In this document: piece after piece, positions 1 through 11,099 of the stretch
Layout of the letters: each line of letters begins with the position of its first letter
Numbering within the stretch: the first letter of the stretch is position 1
Assembly (NCBI GenBank): GCA_030762895.1
Contig: CM061069.1
Span: 24,671,404-24,735,403 of the forward strand
Origin: Sophora flavescens
Taxonomy: Eukaryota; Streptophyta; Magnoliopsida; Fabales; Fabaceae
Direction of reading: 5' to 3'
Length of the DNA stretch: 64,000 bases
Position numbers and translations under genes: made by a program
The notes under the pieces: generated by a model
Told to the model about the DNA's origin: nothing
The model's database searches: none
What the model saw: only the letters and a program-made list of their open reading frames with translations

Positions 1-564
1 CGATCTCCTAGTAGCTGATTGCCTGCTTGATCTCGGGGTTAAGTCCAGCCTTGAACTTAACGTACTTGGAACGCTCATCCGCAGTATGCTGGTACCGAGT
101 GTAATACCTCGCCATCTCCTCAAACTTGGCACCCCACTGACATAGATCCCTGCTTCAAGGCCAATAAATACATCTCTTTCTTGTCCTTGATATCCGCTGG
201 AAAGTACTTCTCCATAAACCTCTGCCCGAACTCAACCCATGTAACTGATGTTCCCTCGGCCTGCATCCTCTTCCTACAGTTTTCCCACCAATGCTCCGCC
301 TCCTCAGTCAGCATGAAGGTAGCAAAGATGAGCTTCCGCTGATCGTTGCAATCCATTGCTCGGAAGATCTTCTCAATCTCCCTCAACCATAGCAACGCTC
401 ATTCCGGCTCCCTTGAACGATGGAGGGTTGTTCCTCTGGAACTTATCCAGTCCCTGGAACTCAGCTGGCCCACCATTGTTGTTGTTATGGACCTGACCGA
501 TAGCATTGGCAAGGAGTGCCAATGCGTCCGCAATTGCCTGATCGTTGCGTCCTCTACCTGCCAT
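1..564 (-). pseudogene. Ty3/gypsy gag, broken, runs off left edge
   Basis: Minus-strand reading gives the N-terminal part of a plant Ty3/gypsy Gag polyprotein (capsid, packages element RNA). The start codon is at 562-564 and begins MAGRGRND, close to the primer site at 733-744, which is the expected order. Further in, the capsid signature of the retrotrans_gag family is clear: a WWEN motif followed by a FMEKYFP motif (about 230-300). The frame is interrupted near 373-395 and again near 120: the three pieces lie in different frames, and the third continues to the edge with a motif resembling EMARYYTRYQ. The element therefore cannot make intact Gag. The rest (protease, polymerase) would lie to the left, outside the window. 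The exact gypsy lineage is not certain; the primer site and capsid fit a chromovirus-like element. Confidence 0.85.
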
Positions 565-732
565 GAGTTCCTGTACACGTCCAACGCAACTCTTAGATAC
601 AGAAACTTAAGCAGGTAAAAGCTATAGGCAGCTAACTTAAAGCATTATTGTTTGTAACAAGTATAGACAATCCAACTAGATTACACAACAGACTCACAAC
701 AGACTCATACCACGTCCGAACAAGGCCGAACT

Positions 733-744
733 GCTCTGATACCA
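733..744 (-). promoter_or_regulatory. Primer binding site, initiator tRNA-Met
   Basis: On the minus strand this reads TGGTATCAGAGC, the standard primer binding site for initiator tRNA-Met in plant LTR retrotransposons. It lies five bases inside the LTR edge at 750, and so fixes the element's orientation (minus) and makes the LTR to its right the 5' LTR. Confidence 0.93.
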
Positions 745-749
745 CTAAA

Positions 750-2837
750 TGTGACACCCTTCTACCCCGTATGTTATAAGCACTTTAAGATAAACAATTA
801 ATAAAATTTAATCATGAAAGTACTGGATAAAATAAAGCGTCCGTCCATGGGTAGAAAAGTCCCACATGAACTAGTTCACAACATGGAAATAAAACATGTT
901 TAAACAAGATAATTTAAACACAACAAATAAACAACCCAACCCCGATGTCACAACTCAGAGCTGGTATAACCGTTCCGAAAAATATATCCTCGGAACACAA
1001 CTGAAATAGACTAACTAAACCAAGAACAGGCCCTAACTATGAGTGGCAGCTCCTCAGAGTCACTCATCTCCGGGCAGCTCGTCATCCTCTGCAAGGTGCC
1101 AATCAGGGCAAACAAACAAACAAAGAACGAGGAGTAAGAATCATGTAAACATATACGGCATGGAGATAGGAAGCAAGGTAAAGCAAACAACATTGCATTA
1201 TCATAGGCATACATCAACATATACATATATCAACATACAACAACATCATGTCAACCAAGTATGCTATGCTGTGCAATGCAATACTACTCCGCTACTCTAT
1301 TATGCATGTGGATCCAAACTAACTCAGGATGAACGACTTCGGAGTTACATATCCGTATTGGCCATAAAAGCACCAACACCGGCAGTTCACCAAACCTTGG
1401 GTGAACCCCATGGATAGCCAACGCATAAAACCGCAGATGCCTCAACACGGGGGGCCGCGGTCACCAAACCATCGAGTGACCTACCGTGGATGGCCAGATC
1501 ACCGTAATCTCGGGTGATCTCCCCTATGTCGAACCTCCCCCTCAACCGTCAACTCCAATGCTCTATGCATGGCAAACATCAAACAATCTCAACCACCTCC
1601 TTGCCTGGGCCATAAAGCTCCCGGGACTTCAACATCAATATCAACGTGCTTGGGCCAATAAGTACCCAAGACTTTCAACATCAACAACACCTTAGACCCA
1701 AACCGTGGGGTCAAGGCTCCCTTGGCCAATAAGCACCAAGGTTCAACTCAACATGCTTGGGTCAATAAGCGCCCAAGACTTAAACATCAACGACACCTTA
1801 GACCCAAACCGTGGGGTCAAGGCCCCCTTGGCCAATAAGCACCAAGGTACAACTTATAAACGTGCGGTAACCTAACGGATACCGACTAAACATCTTATTA
1901 TCTTAACCCTCTTAGATAATTATTAACCAGGTTGTCTAATATTCATCTTTAATTAGTTATGTCAACTCATCATCATTGGGGAATTAGGGTTGGAAACCCC
2001 TTAAAAGCCTTTAATTAAGTCTCTGTCTGCTAGGGGAACACGGGCGTGCTTGTCCCCTACACGACCGTGCTAGTTACATAAGTGAAGCACGATCGTGCTT
2101 TCTATTAGGCAAGGTCGTGCTCAGCAGCATGATCGTGCTCCTCTGCTGTACGGCCGTGCTTAATGTGATGCAAATTTCCAGAATTCAAATTGGGAGCACG
2201 GGTCGTGATCCCTGCAGGACCGTGCTCAATGGACGACGGTACTGTTCTGGGTATAGTTCTAACCTAGGTTTTAACCAATTAATTCAATGATTAAGTCCAA
2301 TAATCCTAATCCGTTTTAGCAACATAATTTCCCAGATTTAACATCATATACTCAGTCATAACATCACCAAGAGTTATGGCAACAATCATTCAACCAACAT
2401 ATCATCATCATATTCATATCAACAATAACCATCATACTATCATGTTCATGTCAAGATAAGAACATAACATCGAAAACACATAGGAATATATGACCATAAA
2501 TATGAAGCATACTACATAAACAGAACATTTCATCATATAAATAGCATACATCATATAGGCATGTAAAACTAACAATAATCAGGGTTATGGGAACCCCTTA
2601 CCTTACATTACCCTCATAGCCTATGTAAACACTACCCTTCTCCCCATACCTGGATTGAAGGTCCCTCCAACGTAAGCTCCTAAGCAAACTGATCGCGGTT
2701 CCCCAAGCGGCTTAGTTAAACCTCCAAGCCTTGACCAGCAGAAACACAACAGATTAGTTTCCCAACCAAAAACGAAAAGGGAAACCAAAAGGAAAGAGGA
2801 ACTATTACCTATAGACTGCCACATACCAACTAGCTTC
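750..2837 (-). mobile_element. Gypsy 5' LTR, left (3'-terminal) part
   Basis: Read on the minus strand this is the downstream part of a long LTR that begins at 10162 and ends at 750; the inner Athila element (2838-9801) splits it. The termini are TGTAACAC at 10162 and a GTGTCACA end at 750. Total LTR length without the insert is about 2,444 bp (2088 + 356). It carries many near-palindromes of the type AGCACGNCCGTGCT at 2040-2235 and a tandem duplication at 1648-1856. No coding capacity is seen; short ORFs in this stretch look spurious. A shorter copy of the same family, in plus orientation, is at 58351-59543. Confidence 0.9.
1648..1856. repeat. Two-copy tandem repeat, about 105 bp unit, inside the LTR
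   Basis: A unit starting GCTTGGGCCAATAAG at 1648 is repeated from 1755 (GCTTGGGTCAATAAG). Both copies contain the phrase CCAAACCGTGGGGTCAAGG and a second AATAAGCACCAAGG segment. Unit one is 107 bp; the second differs by a few substitutions. Confidence 0.8.
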
Positions 2838-4165
2838 TGATGAGTGTGATTTCACCTCATCTTTGTTTATCATTTTGCATGAATTTTCATATAGTTTAGG
2901 CATATTTAATTTGATTTTTGTTAGTTTTTATCTTGGAACGGGTAAGGCGGTTTTTGTGGTGTCGTTTTGCGGAAATTAAAGATTAAATGCTCAGGATCAG
3001 CCATGATGGAGCTCGTATGAAGATGGAGCTTGAAAAGTGAAGAAAATAAGCCAAATAGAGCCCATCACGGCCTAGCCGTGATGACCATCACGGCCATGAT
3101 CAAGCAGAGCTAAAAAAGAAAAAAAGGAAAAAGTCAGAATTGGTCACGGTCTAGCCGTCATCACGGCCGTGACATACCAAAAATTGAAGAAACGCCCAAG
3201 GCAGAATCCGTCACGGCCTGGCCGTGATGGCCATCACGGCCGTGACGCGCATTACTTGGATCAGAAGCAACTGATTTGGATCTAATTTGAGTTAGATTGG
3301 GATTCAAACTTCCCAAATCTATAAATATGGCATCAGGCTGAGGATTTTGAGAGGGCTTTTTGGGCTACTACTCTTAGGCTATTATTTAGGATCTCTCTTC
3401 TTCTTCCCCTTCTCTTCTCCGATTTTTATTTTCATGTTATTTTTAATCAAGCTTGTCATCACCATGACAAGACTTGAGTAGTAGTTTAATTTCTAGGGAT
3501 TGGGGCTATGCCCAAGGTTTGTTTATGGCAATGAATTGATATTATATCTCTGTTAATTGCGATTTTGTTTTAGATCCGATTTCTAGTGTTTTAATTACTT
3601 GTAAATCTGGTGCGCACTTATTTGCATGTCGTAGACATTCTAAGGAGGAACCTAGCGGTGAACTTAGGTGTCGGATCTATAGAATCAGACTTAGGACTGA
3701 AATCACGAGAGTTAGAAGCCGTCCTTCGAGGATTAACGAATTGTCACAAAACGTAAAGGGTTCAATCTAAATTCGACTACCACGAGAGTAGGGGTTGGTT
3801 TAATTGGGCACGGTTTTTGTAACCCGAGAGGGAGCTTAAACTATTTGAGGATAAATTCGCCTTCAAGGCAATTTCGATAAATTAACAAGGGATAATCAAT
3901 TTAGTAACATAAACGATCTTGTTGGTAACCCAAATTCCTAGGAATCCATTTAGATCTAAAAAACCATAAATTGTTTACTTTATGTTTTACTTGATTGCAT
4001 TTTATCTCTTATTTCAAAAATCCAAATCTCTGTATACAGTCCGGTTTTATCATTTAACAATTAGTTGCGATTTGAGATCACGGTCTCTGTGGGATCGATA
4101 TCTTTTTATTACTTGGCGACAACCCGGTACACTTGTCGGATCGCACGTGCACTCGCACGACATCA
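2838..4165 (+). repeat. Athila-type 5' LTR
   Basis: LTR of 1,328 bp, TGATG...CATCA. By eye it is nearly identical to the 3' LTR (8492-9801), with scattered substitutions and a few indels. The U3 region has a block at 3060-3245 of paired TCACGG...CCGTGA motifs. A TATA-like TATAAATATGG sequence lies near 3320. No ORF of interest. Confidence 0.93.
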
Positions 4166-4171
4166 AGTTTT

Positions 4172-4189
4172 TGGCGCCGTTGCCAGGGA
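4172..4189 (+). promoter_or_regulatory. Primer binding site, Athila type
   Basis: TGGCGCCGTTGCCAGGGA, six bases after the 5' LTR end, matches the conserved primer site of Athila-type plant elements (TGGCGCCGTTGCCGGGGA) with one difference. From family knowledge the primer is usually assigned to tRNA-Asp. Confidence 0.85.
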
Positions 4190-4330
4190 CTGTGCTAACT
4201 CGAATCTCAATTTAATTTTTAAATTGATTTTTCTGGACCTTTTCTTTTTATTTAATTTTTATATTTGAAAAAAAATTAAATATTTTCTCTTTTTCTTTCT
4301 TTGTATCTATCTCTTGTTTGTTTCTCTTCT

Positions 4331-6658
4331 ATGCAAAGATCCCTAAGTCTTGGAGACCTTACTGAGGTTGACCCCGAAATCGAGAGGACCTTTCACAGAC
4401 GTAGGAGACTACAAAGAGAGAGAGAGAGGTTGACCCCCATTCCACTAATGGTGAATCAACCGGATACGAAACCACTAAAGGACTACGCAGCCCCAAATGC
4501 TAGGGGCTTGCGAAATGGGATTGCTAGGCCAGAGATTGAGGCGGAGAACTACATTATACCTCCTATGCTAATCAACATGATTAGGCAACATCAATTCGGA
4601 GGATTGCCCTCGGAGGACCCGACTGACCACGTGGAGACATTCTTGGAGTTCACCGATGCAGTTAGAATACAAGGCGCCCCTGTTGATGCTATTCTCTTAA
4701 GGTTATTCCCCTCATATCTGACCGGAAAAGCGAAAGCTTGGCTGAAACAAGTGCCCGCTAATACCTTGTCGACTTGGGACCAACTGGAGCAGGCATTCTT
4801 GGAGAAATTTTTCCCTCCCTCCAAGACGGCTTACCTACGAGCCCAGATCACCGGCTTCTTCCAAAAGGACGGAGAATGCTTGTCAGAAGCTTGGGATCGC
4901 TACAAGGGATTGCTGGAGTCTTGCCCACATCATGGACTCGAGAGGTGGTTATTAGTGCACACCTTCTACAAGGGATTGGATTACTTTTCGAATGTGTCAC
5001 TTGATTCCGCAGCTGGTGGAGCCTTTATGAATAGGCCTCTGACTGAGGCATTCAACATCATTGAAAACGTGGCCACCAACTACCACCAATGGGGTTCAGA
5101 AAGAAGTAATAACCCGAAAAATATTTCGGGGGGTAAGTTTGAAATGAATAGCACTGATCTTATCATGTCTAAAATAGACTCACTGAATAAACGCTTTGAT
5201 CAGCTCGAAAGGGCTAATGTGAGTTCAATAGGTGATACTAACATTGTTTGTGAGATTTGTGGAATGCAGGGACATGACATAATGGAGTGCCCACGTGGTA
5301 TTGCTCATGGATCCGGCGCTTCGGGGGAACAAGTGAACTCTTGTCACAACTTCTACGACACGAACCCGAAGTTGCCCAATTATGCTCCCCCAAATCCTTA
5401 CAACCAAGGAAGGAAGAATAGCCCTTACCTCTCGTACGGGAACTACAGCAACACGCCGAACCATGAGTTCCAAGAAGGCCAAGGTAATAGGAAACCCGCA
5501 GCGGGGTATCCTCAGGTATAGAAGTCTAAACTTGAGTCTTTATTGGAAAGTTTTGTTGAAACTCAAACAAAACAAAATGAAGAGTTTAGACAACAAGGTA
5601 GGGCAGTAAACGAGGCAATTAAAGAGCTAGCATCTAAGGTAGATAATTTAGCCATCCATAACAAGATGCTAGAAACTCAGATTGCCCAACAAGCCAGCAC
5701 ATACTCTAGACCTAAGGGTACGTTCCCGGGGCAACCCGAAGCTAATCCCAATGAGCATTGTAATGCCATATACTTGAGGGATAATAAGCTCGGGGTGGTT
5801 GAAAAGGACGTGGAACCAGAGGAGGACATGAGCAAAGAGGAAGAGACAAAGCCAAAATACGTGCCTCCACCACCGTACCAACTCCCAATACCTTTCCCAC
5901 AAAGGTTGGTCAAGAAAGAGCTAGTAGATATAGAAACTAAAATGCCTCCTAAGCTGAAAGACCCAGGTAGTTTCTCTATCGCTTGCTCGATTGAATAAGT
6001 ACAAATAGACCAAGCCTTATGTGACTTAGGGGCTAGTGCGAGCTTGATGCCCCTCACTATCTTGGAAAGGTTGGGAACCAAAGAGTTGAGTCCATTCAAA
6101 TTCTCCTTACAATTTGAGGATGGCTCGACTAGGACTCCTCTAGGCATACTAGAGAATGTTCCTGTAAGGGTAGGGAAATTTTTCATCCCTACCGATTTCC
6201 TGCTTTTGGATATGAAAGGGAATTCTGAATTCCCCATCATTTTAGGAAGGCCATTCTTGGCCACCGCTGGAGCAATAATAGACGTAAGGAATGGCAAACT
6301 CTCTCTGAATGTAGAGGAAGGTAGGGTAGATTTTGAATTAACTAACTCATATAACAAAGCTCCTTTTGTGAGTCATGTGTGCAGGATCGATATAACGTCT
6401 CCAGTGGTAAAGGAAGAGCTCAACATGGAGGCAACTCCGAAGATTTGCATGGCTAATGATGCATCGAATGGTGATGAAGTTGGAGTTGCTCAGCATATGG
6501 ATACAAAACTTCCGCCGGGAGGGAGTAAGGCCAGGAAGCTCCGAGTGAAAAGACCGAAGTGGAAGCGCAATTGGCCATATGAGCAGAATCGGCTCTTTGA
6601 AGGACTCCCATGGAAGAGAAGTGTTCCTGCACTTCTACGCCCAGTCGACCCCGGTTGA
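4331..6658 (+). pseudogene. Athila-type gag-protease, two in-frame stops
   Basis: A single frame runs from the ATG at 4331 to the TGA at 6656-6658, broken only by TAG at 5519-5521 and TAA at 5996-5998. The first part is Gag: a capsid domain with WLKQVPA and EKFFPPSK motifs (about 4740-4815) and a CCHC zinc knuckle CEICGMQGHDIMEC near 5250-5292. After the TAG comes a coiled-coil-like linker and a proline-rich stretch. After the TAA comes an aspartic protease with the active-site sequence CDLGASASLMPL (about 6020-6055) and an ILGRPFLAT flap/C-terminal motif near 6240. No polymerase or integrase follows. Both stops are nonsense changes with no frameshift, which fits recent decay or suppressed reading. 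The upstream alternative start at 4301 is not an ATG. Confidence 0.9.
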
Positions 6659-6839
6659 TTGAAGGAAGTATGGTCAAGCTTAAGACCGTAAATAAGCGCT
6701 TCTTGGGAGGCAACCCAAGTTTTATTTCCCTTTTTCATTTGTTTTCGAATTTAGCTCTTGAATAATTTGAGAAGATCAAGAGGAAAAAAATCATAAATTA
6801 ATAGATTTGTCTAGTGTTTTCAGGTTAAGAAGGAAGGAA

Positions 6840-7108
6840 GAGCAAAAAGGACAGGGACTAATAAAGTCAGAAGTCATCACGCCCAGGCCATGACAGTGGT
6901 CACGGTCGTGATGAGCTAACCAAGAAGAACAGAGAGGATCACGGCCCAGCCGTGATAAGCATCACGGGCGTGATGAGTAGGACCCTAAGATCAGAGAGCA
7001 TCACGGTCTAGCCGTGATTCAGGTCACGGCCGTGACAGACCAGCTCCTGAAGACCAGAATTGATCATGGCTTGCCCGTGATGAGCCTTACGGCCGTGATA
7101 CATTCTCC
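6840..7108. repeat. 62-bp tandem array of inverted TCACGG/CCGTGA motifs
   Basis: About four units, with equivalent TCAC/TCAT positions at 6877, 6939, 7001 and 7064 (spacings 62, 62 and 63). Each unit holds two near-palindromes such as ATCACGGCCCAGCCGTGAT and GTCACGGCCGTGAC separated by a few bases, then about 25 bp of less conserved filler. The same module occurs in this element's LTRs (3060-3245, 8716-8885). Confidence 0.85.
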
Positions 7109-8491
7109 AACAAGCTTTTGACTGGAATGTGAGCCAGCACCCGCTACCACCTCGGTGAGTTGTTCCATTTTTCTCCTCTCTTCGACTTGATTATTAACAT
7201 TAGGGACAATGTAAGTTTTTAAGCTTGGGGTAGGGGTATTTTTTGCAAATTTTTGCATTTTTGCTTTTTTCATGTTGCATTCATATAGGGATAGTTTTGC
7301 ATGATCACATTCTCTAGATTGCCCCTCACTTAGAATTTGCATCCAATTGTGAGAACTTGGTGCCAAATAAATTGAGATAGTGAATTTTTGAACCCAATTT
7401 TTTATTCTTGTGACAAGGCTAAAAATAAAATTCTTGAGATAATCTTTTGATAGTTGATAATTAGCATGTGGTTCCTTAAATTTGTGTTTCTCATTGATTT
7501 TTGAACTACTAAATGTAAGATTTTGAGCAAAAAAGGGGTACTCACTAAATCTACCCCAATCCTTCTGATAGAGTGTTTTAATTCCTCTTGGATTGTATTT
7601 TCTAGAACTTGACTTGAAACCGTTTTGAAACTTGAAATTTTTGAAAACATTGTTGAAAACGATTGAGGCACTAGGTATCTTTCCGGCCTTCTGAGCTTTG
7701 ATTGATTGAATGCTACCCTTTAGTTGCTCAATTTTGAGCCTAAAAGATTAAAATACTTTTCTTGGTACCTTGGATTTATTTTGATGAATAATGCTTGGTA
7801 TGACACCTTTAAAGTATTACAAAAAGGGTAAAGAGGTAGTTGAAAAATAAGATTGTGGGATGAGAAAGTTAAAAATATTTCTCTTGAATTAAAAATCTCC
7901 TTTTCTCCAAATAAATAAAATGAAATAAACACAAAAAAAAATGGAGAAGGGGATGACAAAAAGGAAGTGAGAAATAAAAATAAAAATAAAGAAAGAAAGG
8001 TGGAAAAATGAATCAAAGCCCAAAAAGATATTTTAGAAGGTGTCATGCTTTGCAATGTTTGATAATTTGTCCAAACTACTTGAAATTTCCTTTTCTTGAT
8101 TTCCCCACCTAACAATTAATCCCATGGCCCCATTACAACCAAAGTAAAAGACCTCTTGATTCTTAAATGTTCTCATTAATAAAGTAGAGATTTGGTTAAT
8201 AGTCAGCTTATGGTAGGGTACCTTCCTTGAGGAAATTGAGTGAATTGTGATATACCCTTGAACACTTGAGTGAGGTGAGAAGAGTGCTCGAATCAGTGAG
8301 AATATGAATTTAAAGAACCTAAGCTTCTAATTGGACTTGAAATTGATTATCTCTTGGGGATTTATTTGAATATGCCTGTCACTTGGATTAGTTTCTCGGG
8401 TTCTTGATTCACTATCCATGCTCTGATTATTTATATCTTCTAGCCTTAGTGATTGCTTGAGGACAAGCAAAATCTTAAGCTTAGGGTGATT
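7109..8491 (+). other. Athila internal 3' noncoding region with polypurine tract
   Basis: AT-rich sequence between the array and the 3' LTR. A phrase GGACAATGTAAG followed by TTAAGCTTGGGG near 7205-7230, and AGCTTAGGGTGATT just before 8492, resemble the conserved leader and polypurine region that precede the 3' LTR in Athila-type elements. No ORF with recognisable similarity; the minus-strand ORFs here look like chance. Confidence 0.6.
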
Positions 8492-9801
8492 TGATGAGTG
8501 TGATTTCACCTCATCTTTGTTTATCATTTTGCATGCATTTTCATATAGTTTAGGCATATTTAATTTTATTTTTGTTAGTTTTTATCTAGGAACGGGTAAG
8601 GCGGATTTTGTGGTGTCGTTTTGTAAAAATTAAAGATTAAATGCTCAGGATCAACCATGATGGAGCTCGGATGAAGATGGAGCTTGAAAAGTGAAGAAAA
8701 TAAGCCAAACAGAGCCCATCACGGCCATGATCAAGCAGAGCTAAAAAATAAAAAGGCAAAAGTCAGAACTGGTCACGGCCTAGCCGTGATGCACATCACG
8801 GCCGTGACAGACCAAAAATTGAAGAAACGCCCAAGGCAGAGTCCGTCACGGCCTGGAGGTGATGGCCATCACGGTCGTGATGCGCATTACTTGGATCAGA
8901 AGCAACTGATTTGGATCTAATTTGAGCTAGATTGGGATTCAAACTTCCCAAATCTATAAATATGGCATCAGGCTGAGGATTTTGAGAGGACTTTTTGAGG
9001 CTACTACTCTTAGGTTATTATTTAGGATCTATCTTCTTCTTCCCCCTCTCTTCTCCGATTTTTATTTTCATGTTATTTGTAATCAAGCTTGTCATCACCA
9101 TGACAAGGCTTGAGTAGTAGTTTAATTTCTAGGGATTGGGGCTATGCCCAAGGTTTGTTTATGGCAATGAATTGATGTTATATCTCTGTTAATTGCGATT
9201 TTGTTTCAGATCCGATTTCTAGTGTTTTAATTACTTGTAAATCTGGTGCGCACTTATTTACATGTCGTAGACATTCTAAGGAGGAACCTAGCGGTGAACT
9301 TAGGTGTCGGATCTATAGAATTAGACTTAGGACTGAAATCACGAGAGTTAGAAGCCGTCCTTCGAGGATTAACGAATTGTCACAAAACGTAAAGGGTTCA
9401 ATCTAAATTCGACTACCACGAGAGTATGGGTTGGTTTAATTGGGCACGGTTTTTGTAACCCGAGAGGGAGCTTAAACTATTTGAGGATAAATTTGCCTTC
9501 AAGGCAATTTCGATAAATTAACAAGGGATAATCAATTTAGTAACATAAACGATCTTGTTGGTAACCCAAATTCCTAGGAATCCATTTAGATCTGAAAAAC
9601 CATAAATTGTTTACTTTCTGTTTTACTTGATTGCATTTTATCTCTTATTTCAAAAATCCAAATCTCTTTATACAGTCCAGTTTTATCATTTAACAATTAG
9701 TTGCGATTTGAGATCACGGTCTCTGTGGGATCGATATCTTTTTATTACTTGGCGACAACCCAGTACACTTGCCGGATCGCACGTGCACTCGTACAACATC
9801 A
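8492..9801 (+). repeat. Athila-type 3' LTR
   Basis: LTR of 1,310 bp, same ends as the 5' LTR. Relative to that copy it lacks 23 bp in the motif block near 8720, where the 5' LTR has two CATCACGGCC repeats 23 bp apart (3063 and 3086); this is a deletion between direct repeats. It is followed directly by the GCTTC target duplication. Confidence 0.93.
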
Positions 9802-9806
9802 GCTTC

Positions 9807-10162
9807 CCAAACTGCTTCCAAAACTCCACTATAGCAAGGGATGAAGAAGAAATAGGGAAGAAGGCACTCTAGGCCACAACAGTGGTTGCTGCAACTAGCA
9901 AAATAGGGTTTCACATTAACCCTCGGGTTATGTGCCAAATTATATAGGCTGCATCTGAGCATGGTCGTGCTCACCCTTGAGCACGGTTGTGCTGACTTAG
10001 CGTCAACGAGACGCGGTCCGCATAATGAGCACGGGCGTGCTCAACTTAAAACTTGAAACACGCTTCGGCCTTTGAGCACGGGCATGCTGGCTAATGAGCA
10101 TGGGCGTGCTCAACCACCAGACAACTTATAAAAAACACTTAACTAAAAAGCAGAGTGTTACA
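9807..10162 (-). mobile_element. Gypsy 5' LTR, right (5'-terminal) part with promoter
   Basis: The start of the LTR that continues at 2837. On the minus strand it begins TGTAACACTCTGC at 10162. It has four or five AGCACGNCCGTGCT-type palindromes (9955-10115) and a TATA-like CTATATAAT near 9940-9950. This order, palindromes then TATA box, is repeated in the plus-strand copy at 58480-58660. The LTR is inserted in the third ORF of a Sirevirus-type element. Confidence 0.88.
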
Positions 10163-10977
10163 CCTCTCACCAAACCCAAACATCATCCTATGATGTTGTG
10201 CCTTATATATGTCAGTACACAGTTGTTCACAGGAACTCAACTCCCAAAGAACAAGCTGGCATATCATCTAGCCTTTTTGTGTGTGACCTGCAATCTCTTA
10301 TGACTGCAAGTGTCTCTTATCTGTCTATCATTCCTTCTCCTCCACCTCATATCCTTAATCCATGTAGGGAGATTTTCTTTTATCCCCATATTGTCTTGTT
10401 CATTAGAACATTGGCAAGGACTCACTATCATGCCTCTGTTGTGATGTTACCTAATAAGTCTAGGTACTTCTTTTTGTTAGTAACAGGATCAAACTCTTTC
10501 TTTTGTCATATTGATTCCTTGTTACCCCTACCTCCTTCTGTCTTAGCCCAACAACCTCTTCCCCCTCCTATCCAGATAAGAGTGACCCGTCTGTCTCTAT
10601 CTGAGAGACTTTCTTGTGTCTTCTCATCCTCTGATACTGACTTTGTCAGAATCAGACCTCTGTTCAAGTTAGCTTTTCTTCCCTTCTTTTACTATAGAAC
10701 CCTTTATCAGCTTGTCTTTCCCCTTATTTCCTTACCCTTCTCTATGCCCAAGGCACCTCCTATCTCAGTCTTGCCCTGGTACTCAGACCAGTCTGCTGCT
10801 TCAACTAGTCTGACTGTAGAAGCCTCCACTCCTCAAATGGTGGATTTACATAGCTTCAACTTGCTTTAGGCTCGGCTAGAAGAAACCAGAAAACAACTAG
10901 ATGAAGAAAGGCATGGTATGATGCTTTTAGAAAAGAGAGTAGAAGCTCTATTTTTGCTTTTTAGTCAGCCTAGGTAG
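10163..10977 (+). pseudogene. Sirevirus-type third ORF, C-terminal remnant
   Basis: Downstream of the gypsy LTR lies the 3' part of the extra ORF typical of Sirevirus-type copia elements. An open stretch at 10198-10869 is proline- and serine-rich. From about 10865 a second frame encodes a short coiled-coil end (EETRKQLDEER, then KRVEALFLL) that stops at 10975-10977. The same layout, proline-rich then a leucine-rich coil, ends the third ORF of the Sirevirus at 42840-43028. The upstream part is displaced beyond the nested gypsy element, outside the window. Whether any part of 10198-10869 is in the original frame is unsure. Confidence 0.6.
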
Positions 10978-11099
10978 TTGTGTGTAAATTCTGCCTTGTA
11001 CTAAGAAGCTTATGATGAATAAAATAAATATTGTTTATCCTTTATCTTTTCTGTTCCTTACTTTTCTATATCTTGTTTATTATTGCTTTTTGTTGTTGA

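Larger units (their letters stand above)
2838..9801 (+). mobile_element. Athila-type Ty3/gypsy element, gag-protease only
   Basis: A complete LTR retrotransposon of 6,964 bp with LTRs at 2838-4165 and 8492-9801, both starting TGATGAGTG and ending CATCA. Perfect 5-bp target duplications GCTTC lie at 2833-2837 and 9802-9806. The primer site (TGGCGCCGTTGCC type), the Athila-style Gag with a CCHC knuckle, and the DLGAS-type protease place it with Athila-like elements. Reverse transcriptase, RNase H and integrase are absent: only about 1.8 kb of noncoding DNA separates the protease from the 3' LTR. It must therefore have moved with enzymes supplied in trans. It is nested in the gypsy LTR spanning 750-10162. 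Confidence 0.93.

Noticed and set aside
1043..1417. Plus-strand ORF of 124 codons.
   Set aside because: It lies within the noncoding gypsy LTR and has composition of repeated AT-rich and CAACAT phrases.
5677..6357. Minus-strand open frame of 226 codons.
   Set aside because: It is the shadow of the Athila gag-protease frame; no features on the minus strand.
7720..8115. Minus-strand ORF of 131 codons rich in Phe, Leu, Ser.
   Set aside because: It is the complement of an A-rich noncoding region of the Athila element; hydrophobic bias follows from base composition.
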